Positions 25,101 to 34,100 of a stretch of DNA of 64,000 bases are shown here, in pieces. The notes under the pieces are model-generated. The model was not told where the DNA came from and searched no databases. It saw nothing but the letters and a program-made list of their open reading frames with translations. The stretch comes from Tridacna crocea (taxonomy: Eukaryota; Mollusca; Bivalvia; Cardiida; Cardiidae), in NCBI GenBank assembly GCA_943736015.1, contig OX031058.1, forward strand, positions 17,757,001 through 17,821,000. Direction: 5' to 3'. The first letter of the stretch is position 1. Every line of letters starts with the position of its first letter. Position numbers and translations under genes: made by a program.

Positions 25101-28100
25101 AGAAAATATTGTTGAAAAAAAAGAGGAAAATGCTGGTATCCAGCATTTTCTCCTTTTCTAACAATGTATTCCAAAGGCTTCTTTCTCGGTGTCTTTAACA
25201 GTCGGCATTGGGAGGTAAAGGCTTAAAGATCAATTTCCACCTGTCGTTTTATTGCTCAGTGTGGCAATGTAACTCATTGTAAAACCATACATGATACATG
25301 TCACATATATATTTAGAGTGAATCTTTTAGAGTGATCCCTAGCAAATTTTGAGTAGTACAGGAATTTGCTGTTGAAGGTAAAATCTATGGCCACTTATTG
25401 TAGCACAAAGTTTACAGCGACTGGAAAAGGTCATAAAAGAGTAGAAACAATTATCCTGGCTAATCACACGAGGAGTTAGATTTTCCTGGAACAGTTTTTT
25501 TTTCCAAGTGACAACTTGGAAGAGAAACTGAGGGGTGACTAATTATACGGTAGTGTAAAATTGGGGAAATAAAGCGCGGGAAAATCATGAGTAACCGGCT
25601 ATTACTGTCTGTTTATGTCTCCAATTTGGAATTGTAGTTTTGTGTACTTTTTGCACCAGCTCTTAATCTTTAAAGTAAAGTGCTTTTCACAACTTAATGT
25701 CATGGTAGCGACCAAAAGGTAAGCGATGAAGTGTTAGAATGTATCTAGATTTAAATCATATTATTTAAAAATGTGCAAATTATTGTGAAGATGGCAATTT
25801 CTTATTGTACGGCCGGTCCAAATGTTAGTCGCTGGTAGGACAATGAATGCCAAAACCAGGTGGAAAGTAAACGGAAATTAGAGCGACCTGTTAACTTTTG
25901 ACTTAGTTTTAGAATTTATTTTCTGCCCGTGACTAATACTTAGCCAATGATTGGCCGCACGTCATCTTCACAATAGTGTCCATACTTTTAAGATGATGAT
26001 CTTGTTGGAAACGGTATACTACCGTGATATCGGGACACCGTGATATAAGGATAACATGATATCGGGACACCGTGATATCGGGACAACGTGATATCGGGAT
26101 ACCGTGATATCGGGACACCGTGATATCGGGACACCGTGATATCGGGACAAATTTCTTATGAGAACCATCTATTGTCGTAGGAAAGAGAGTTTAAGTCTTG
26201 CGGCTCCATAGGCGAGCTCAGGGGCTTTTGCATGCATGCATGTATCCTTTCTGTGCTACTATACGCACTGACACTCTGACTTCTTTTTTCATATATTTTC
26301 AGAATTATGGTGTGTCAGAGGAGCAGCTGGCAGGTAGGTTATTAATCTGTTTTCAACGAAAAATGGATCATTTATGAAAGTGCGTCATAAACTTATGACT
26401 ATGACTATATAGTCGCAAACTATATACCAGGTATCATCGATAGATTTGTCCCTCTGCCTGGCCCTAGCGCCAATGTTGTACCTCTTATCACCCGACATTT
26501 TCTAAGTAATTTTCTCGAAAGTTTATTGGAAAGGATTCTATCACAGAAACTTGTGAACCATCATTTTGATTGGCCAACTATTTATGGCTTTCAACACGGG
26601 AAATAGGACTTTCGGATATTTACGTAAAATGCCGTCTCGGATTAGCCTGCGCATTCTGCGCAGGCTAATCCGAGACGGCACTTTACGACTACATTAAATA
26701 TTTTGCTACAGTAGTCTTGCGCAAAACAGAAAATACCATAAAAAACGCCGGTGTAATGCAGAGAAATGACCCCCATTACAAAATGACCCACGGTCATTTC
26801 TTGACGTAGAACAATTACCCGAGTCATTTTTCTACGTCGAGAAATGACCCATGGGTCATTCCTCTACGTCGAGAAATGACCACTGGCTGATCCGAAACGA
26901 CACTTTAAGCAAATGCCCGAATGCCCCCGTTTTCGCCTATTGCAGGCCAGTTATAAATTGGGGTAACAGACTTTTGAATTCATTTCCTGAACCAGTTACA
27001 AGGCGGCTAGTTTTGTGGAGGGAAAGCTTATTCATCGACCTATGACGGTTAAACTTGCCACTTCAATCCATATTTCCAAGTCTAAATTTCATATTTTTCA
27101 TATTGTAGCTTGGAGGGAAATTCCGTAATTTTTAGGGGGAGGGGGAGAGTGTTTCCGGGGAATAGGAATAAGGGCCATATGAAATAAAGTCTAGTATGTA
27201 TCTCACAGACAACAATTACAACCACAGCAAACATAGAAAAAGTACAGCCCAGAGGACCAACATGTAATTTGGTTACCTTTGTGTGTCTTTTTTGTGACAA
27301 GGGAGATAATTGGCACTGTCGGAATTGTTTCCATTACCTTTGCTGATGGGCATTTGCTAACAGAAAATAGGTCTAACTCATGATTAGCATACAAAAACCG
27401 ATAATGACTTTTTCTCTTCTTGTCACTGTGCACGACAAACGGCCCTCTTACCCTTCACCAAAGAGTCCCATCTTTTTTTCTTTAACCCTTTCCCAAACGG
27501 CAAATTTTGGACCAGACCAAATTGAAAGCATTTTGCAGGTGACAAATGAACACTTCCTAAAAAATGATTTTTCTATATGACAGGGTAGAAAACATTGTTA
27601 GAAAAGGAGAAAATGCTGGTTACCAGCATTTTCTCCTTTTCCCACAATGTTTTCAAAAGGCTTCTATTCCTAACCCGTAAAAACCAGGGACTGTTTGGGA
27701 AAGGGTTAATTAAAAAAAAAAAACAAAAAAAAACCATTAATCAAAAGGGAGATGCTTAAAAGAAAGCAACATTTTCTTCACTTTCCACCAATGTTTTCCC
27801 TACCATTTCGAAAACAGAAATTAATTTTGAGCTAGAATTAATTTTGTCGTCTACAAACGCTTTGAATTTGGTCGAGCCCAAAATTATATCGTTTGGTAAA
27901 GAATCAACATGACTTGATAAGTTACTCCTGACCAGAAGCCAAATTTTCAACTATTCCAAATTGAAAGCATTTGCAGTTTACGAATAAAATGTTGGCTATA
28001 ACGTTACGAGTAAAACTAAAACATTTGTCTCTATAGGGATAGAAAACAAATTGTAGGAAATGGAGAAAATGCTGGTAACCAGCATTTTCTCCATTTCCTA

Positions 28101-31100
28101 CAATTTGTTTTCTACTTTTTCCCCAAAATGTTTTCAAAAAGCATTTTTCAATAGGGTCTTTAGAACACTGGATTGTTTCGTAAAGGGTTAAATATCCAGA
28201 ACGTCACGTTTTCTTGTTCGTTTTCTAGAGTACCGGGAAGCATTCAATCTCTTCGACAAGAATAAGGACAACGTCATTAGTGCGAAAGAACTGGGGACGG
28301 TGATGAGGTCTCTCGGCCAATCACCCACCGACAAGGATATTGAGAATATGATACGACATGCGGATATTGACAGTAAGTATCTGCAATATCCTGTGGCATC
28401 AGATAAAGTCGCGGATTTCTTCTTCTTTTTTCTTTGGAAGGCGGTGGGGGTGAGGGGGACAAGGGGTGGGAGGGCTGTATTTACTCTTTTACCCCACAAT
28501 GCAATCCAAAGGATTCGCAGACATCTTTCGGTCAATCACCCACCCACAAAGATATTGAAAATATGATACATCATGCAAAATATTGATAGTAAGTATCTGC
28601 ACTACTCTGTGGCTTCAGACAAAGTCGGAGAATTGTTCCTTTTTAATTGGGAGGGAGTTTACTCTTTTACCCCACGATACAATCCAAAGGATTTGGAGTC
28701 ATCTTTCGGTCAATCACCCACCGACAGGGATATTGAAAATGTGATACAACATGCAGATATTGACAGGAAGTATTTATAATATCCTGTAGCTTCATATAAA
28801 GTGCGTTTTTTAAGGGGGTTGGGATGTAGGGGGGTGAGGGACTGGATGAGCTCTTTTACCACACGACACAATTTTGACTTGTCTAGATTTAAAGCATGTG
28901 CAGACGGAACCTCTCGGCCAAAGGCTAACCTACAAAGGATATTGAGAATATGATACGGCATGCGGATATTGGTAGTTAGTATCTGCAATATCCTATAGCT
29001 CAAAGAAATAGTGGGATTTTTTCCCGTAGAGAATGAAATAAGGAAGGAGTGACTGGGTTAACTTTTTATACTTTTATACCACACGACACAATTTCAACTT
29101 GTCCTTATTCAAAGCATTTCGTCGGTTTACTTCAAAAACCACGTAACTACAGCTTGAAACAAGCTGTAGTTACGTGGTTTTTGAAGTAACCCGATGATTT
29201 GCAGAGAGCATATGAAATATGGTTTAAATGGTTCAAACTCTGGAATTTGTCTCTGGAAGGCAAGAAAATGGTGTCGTTACCAGAATTTTCTATTACGGAT
29301 AATCTGTTCAAAAGTCCTTTTCCTCAAGGTCGTATTATAACTCGGAATTTATGGTAAAGGGTTAAATGCTTTGGGTAGGGTCGTTACGAAAACCTGAATT
29401 TTTCATTCACATTACAGTTGTCATACTTCGCAATAAAGATTTCAGAAGAAGTCTTTATCCTTGTATATGAATTTTCAATTTCTTTTAAATTTGAAAGAAA
29501 ATGCCTCCTGTTTGGCTAAACTGACTTGTTTAGCCAATCAGAAATTAAGTTGTTTTCTTAATCAAGAGTAAGACTTAGAATGAAATCAAGGATGCTTATT
29601 GAACATGGATCCATGGCTCGTATTGACTAATCTTTCTATAACAAAAATACCTATTTAATGTTGGGGATGATCAACAAAAATCCCTCGGTATATTTCACAA
29701 ATGCATATTAAAACACTGTAAGTAAACAACAAGTAAAGTTTCGATTTGCTTTTTCAGAGAATGGCTCTATAGATTTTGACGAGTTTGTTAAAATGATGAT
29801 AGGGTACCAAAAGAGGGCTGACCCCGAAGAAGAAATGAGAGAAGGTAAGATAGCGGTATTCTTGTTATTCTTCCTATTTCCTCTTCCGCCATTTCGTCGT
29901 TTAGGTTTAGTCTACCGTAACAGTAACACTCATTGCCAGTTCGTGCGCTTGTTAGTTCTTAATGAATTAAATTCAGGGGTATTTTATTCGCATTTTTCTG
30001 AATCTCTACCTTATCTTGAACTCCGAAGCAACTTTCAAACATATTTAAGACTTTGTCACACATTTCCGAGTTTAAACGACCATTAAATCGAAGGTTTTTG
30101 AAAACATTGTGAAAAAAAGAGACAATGCTAGTAACCATGTTCTCTCCCCAATCAAATACAGAAATAACTATTTAAGCAACCTTCAAATTATCGCCTGCAA
30201 ATGCCTTCAATTTGATCCAGGCCAGAATTTTGTCGTTCGGTTAAGAAGTAACGTGGCTTTGAAAAGTGGAAAACGGTGCAGGAAAGCAAATGCGTGAAAC
30301 AAGCATGACACATATTCATTTCGAACAGAAAAGTCTTTGTAATCAACCTTTAATACTGACAGGGTTGTAAAGTAATATACTACTCAAAATTTGCTAGGGA
30401 TCACCCTGAAAGATTCACCCTAAATATATAGGTGGCATGTATCATGTTTGGTTTTACAATATGTTACATCGTCACACTGATCAAAAAATGACCAGTATAA
30501 ATGGATCTTTAAGCCTTTACCTCACAATGCCGACTGTTAGACACTGAGAAAGAAGTCTGGAAAACATTGTTGGAAAAGGAGAAAATGCCGGATACCAGCA
30601 TTTTCTCCTTCTCCAACGATGTTTTCTACCCTATGACAGACAGCATAGTGCACGTTGCATATAGTTTTTAGTCAGCAGAAATGCGTTCAACTTGGACAAA
30701 TCTAAAATTTTACTGTATGGTAAAGAGTTTATGAAAAACTATTGTAATATATAAACCCCTACACAACTATGTAAGTGATCCCTATCAAAGTTTGAGTAGT
30801 ATAGATACAATACTGCCAAACAGCACAAAACAATGCAGAAAAATTTATGACTGTGTGGACAAATATGTGTGTAAAGCAAGACAATTTCCAAGAAACTGTC
30901 AAGTGTTCCATTTTGCGCCCCCTCCCTTGAAAAAAAAAAAACTTTCTAAACGGACGATGACTACAATAATTAGTGGTAAATAGTAGATTCAATATAAATT
31001 GTTTCATTAACGAACTGAGCAGCAAAATAGTAGAAATAGCAAGTTGGGGAAATGGTAGAGTACGTAAAACAAGAAATATCTTTTAAAAAAAGATACACGG

Positions 31101-34100
31101 CGTAAAAAGATACTTGAGTATGAATATTGTAACTCTTTTTGCAAGATATGAAGTAAAATAATGAAATTCAAACTCGCAAGCACTCACCTAATTTTCCTCA
31201 GTTTTTTTTTTATTTTAAAAGTAGTATTTGGTTATTGGATGACGCAAGCTTATGAAAATATTAAATTTCCTAATAAAACAAAAAAAAAGGGCATCATTCT
31301 AGCCATAGCAATGGTTGTAAATATTGGTTTCATAAATGGCTTGCAACACGTGAAAAGGAGCATTCGGACATCTGCGTAAAGTGTCGTCTTGGATCGCCTG
31401 TGCAGTCCGCGCAGGTTGATCCGAGACGGCACTTTACGCATAAATAGAATTTTGTCCTACAGTAGACATGGGCAAAACAGAAAACTGCATAAAAACCGAA
31501 AGTTACGTTTCGGATTAGCTTGGGCGGTCTGTGTAATCTGATCCGATACGACACTTTACGCAAATATCCGAATGCCCCTTTTCGCGTGTTGTAGGCCATA
31601 TGCAAGAGCAAATAATTGTTTGCCGTAGGAACCCGCCTAACAAGCATGTTCACAATTTTCACCAATCGCAAATCATTAACTATTCATTCTGTATCAGTAA
31701 TAAGAAGTAGGTCAAACGATAAAGAGTTAGACAAGAAGGGAAATTACCTTTGACATAGTGTTGTTACTGTGTGCATTATTATCACCCTTTATATAGGGGA
31801 AATGTGATATGAAGATGAGCTCACCATATGAATCTATGAACCGAGCTCTTTGTAAAGATAGTTTAATGTATTTAACGTAATAGACCCCTGACAGAAAACA
31901 GCTATTTCCACAATAATATAATTCTACAAAATTTGCTATGATTAAAAAAGAGTGTTGTTGTACTGCTTTAACCAAGCCACTTTTCATTTTATTGTCTTTT
32001 CTAGAATTATCATATATGAATCTAAAACCACTGTATTTTCATTACAAAGAGAGATAGTAATTACCTCCCTTTTCTGAAAACTAACAAAAGTATCTACAAA
32101 TATTTAAAGATAGGCATAAAGAAATTTCTGGTCGCCAAAAATGTGCAAAAGTATTCCTGTATAAATCTGTATTTATCAACTATCAAGAAAACTTAGTTTA
32201 AATAGTTTAGTTTAAACATATTTTATTCATAGAATTACATAGTATTACATAGAAATATATATCAATCAGATTAACAAGAATAATTCTATAAAATGGATCG
32301 AAACGAAAGCTAAGCTTATATAGTTTCTCTCCAAGCTCCGGTTTAGCAGTATGTATAAAAAAAAAGTAAAAAAAAAAGTGAAGAAATAAATTAGAAAAAG
32401 ACACGAGAGGTAAAAAGAAGAAAAGATTAATGAAAAGATGGATGTGGAGTTATAAACTGGTAAAATTGTTAACTAATATTCAATATGTAAGGACCATAAA
32501 AATTATCTTACAACCTGACCATATAATTCCACAGGAGTTTGTTATTACTCAGAAGACTTAAGCCCGTTTAGGGGACAGATAATTAATCATCGCTAAAAAG
32601 AAAAAAAAAATTAGATCAGTATTGCTAATATCTAAATCTGCCGCTTGCACGAATATAAGAATGAACTGCATCAAATATTATTTCATTTGAAGACAGACTA
32701 AGACTTTCGTCCCCATACAAGATAGTTCTAAGAGAAACTCTTGTTATATCATTAATGATAAGATTTAATTGATTTCTTATGTTAACATAATTTGGACATT
32801 GTAGAAAGAAATGTTCAGTTGATTCGACGGAACCACAAGTGCAAAGAGGAGACTGTACTATCTTTTTCACATATAGGTGGTGATTAAGAGAGCTGCATCT
32901 ATTGCGCAATCGAGCATGAATAATCTGTATTTTTCTATCGCCATAAAAATAAAGTTGCTTCGGTACGGGTTTGCCAAGGTTTAAACGATACTTAAAAGCT
33001 GTTAGTGTTTCGGCGCTCTTCATGTCATCAGTTAGGGAATTCCAATCACTAATTACTGCCGGTAGAAATGATTTTTTATAAAAACTAGTTCTGCAAGGAA
33101 TGGTTCGCAAGTTGTTTGGACTGCGTAGATTATAAACTGATGAATTACCAACTGTTGGGGGTACGAGTGCATTGAGATAATTTGGTGAAAGCCCATTCAT
33201 CATTTTGTAAAAAAGAATAAGTTTGTGTTTTCGCCTCCGTTCACTCAAAGTTTCCCATCCTGTTTCCTCATATAGTTCAGCAATTGCCACAAGTTTTGTA
33301 CAGCCTGTAACTATACGTGCAGCTTCATTTTGGAGTTTGTCTAGTTCATCCTTTAACCCCTGAGAAAGGTTGTCCCAAATTACATCACCATACTCCAATA
33401 AAGGCCTAATGAATGAAAAGTGAATGGTTTGAAGAGACTGCCGATCAAGTCGTACTTTCAAATGTCTCATGATTCCAACCCTCCTCCATGCCTTCTCAAG
33501 AGATTTGTTGATATGAATATCCCAGGAACCGTCCTTAGAAAGAAAAATGCCTAAGTGCTTATGACTAAAAACTGACGGAATTTCGATATTGGACATAAAA
33601 AGATTTGGATGATTAGGTTTATCAGTTTACGGGATATTACCAGTGATTCTGATTTTGAAGGGTTAAACTTGACCAGCCATTTTTGTGCCCAACGGGAAAT
33701 TTTATCTATATCAGATTGTAGCATATTGCCTACATTAGTTGGATCATCTACAACCATAGATAAACTCGTATCATCTGCAAAAAGATTTATGTTTGACTGT
33801 ATATCATCAACGATATCATTGATATAAACTAAAAATAGGAGAGGCCCTAATATAGATCCTTGAGGCACTCCAGCCTGAACATGACATAAGGACGAAATTC
33901 CCCCTGGTATAACAACTCTTTGATATCGATTCGAAAGATAATTAGAAAACCAAGACAATAGCTTACCATTGATCCCCGCCCTTTGTAATTTGAAAAGTAG
34001 GCCTTTGTGCCAAACCTTGTCAAAAGCCTTACTTATGTCAAAAAATACAGCTCTAAATTCAAGCCCATCGTCCAAGGCTTTACAAATATTATTATATAGA

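Noticed and set aside
26020-26150. CRISPR-like repeat array
   Set aside because: Units are directly adjacent without spacers, and the genome is eukaryotic.
29845-30086. Extension of exon 4 as an open frame past 29844
   Set aside because: A good GTAAGA donor and the clean EF-hand join to exon 5 make this intron read-through.
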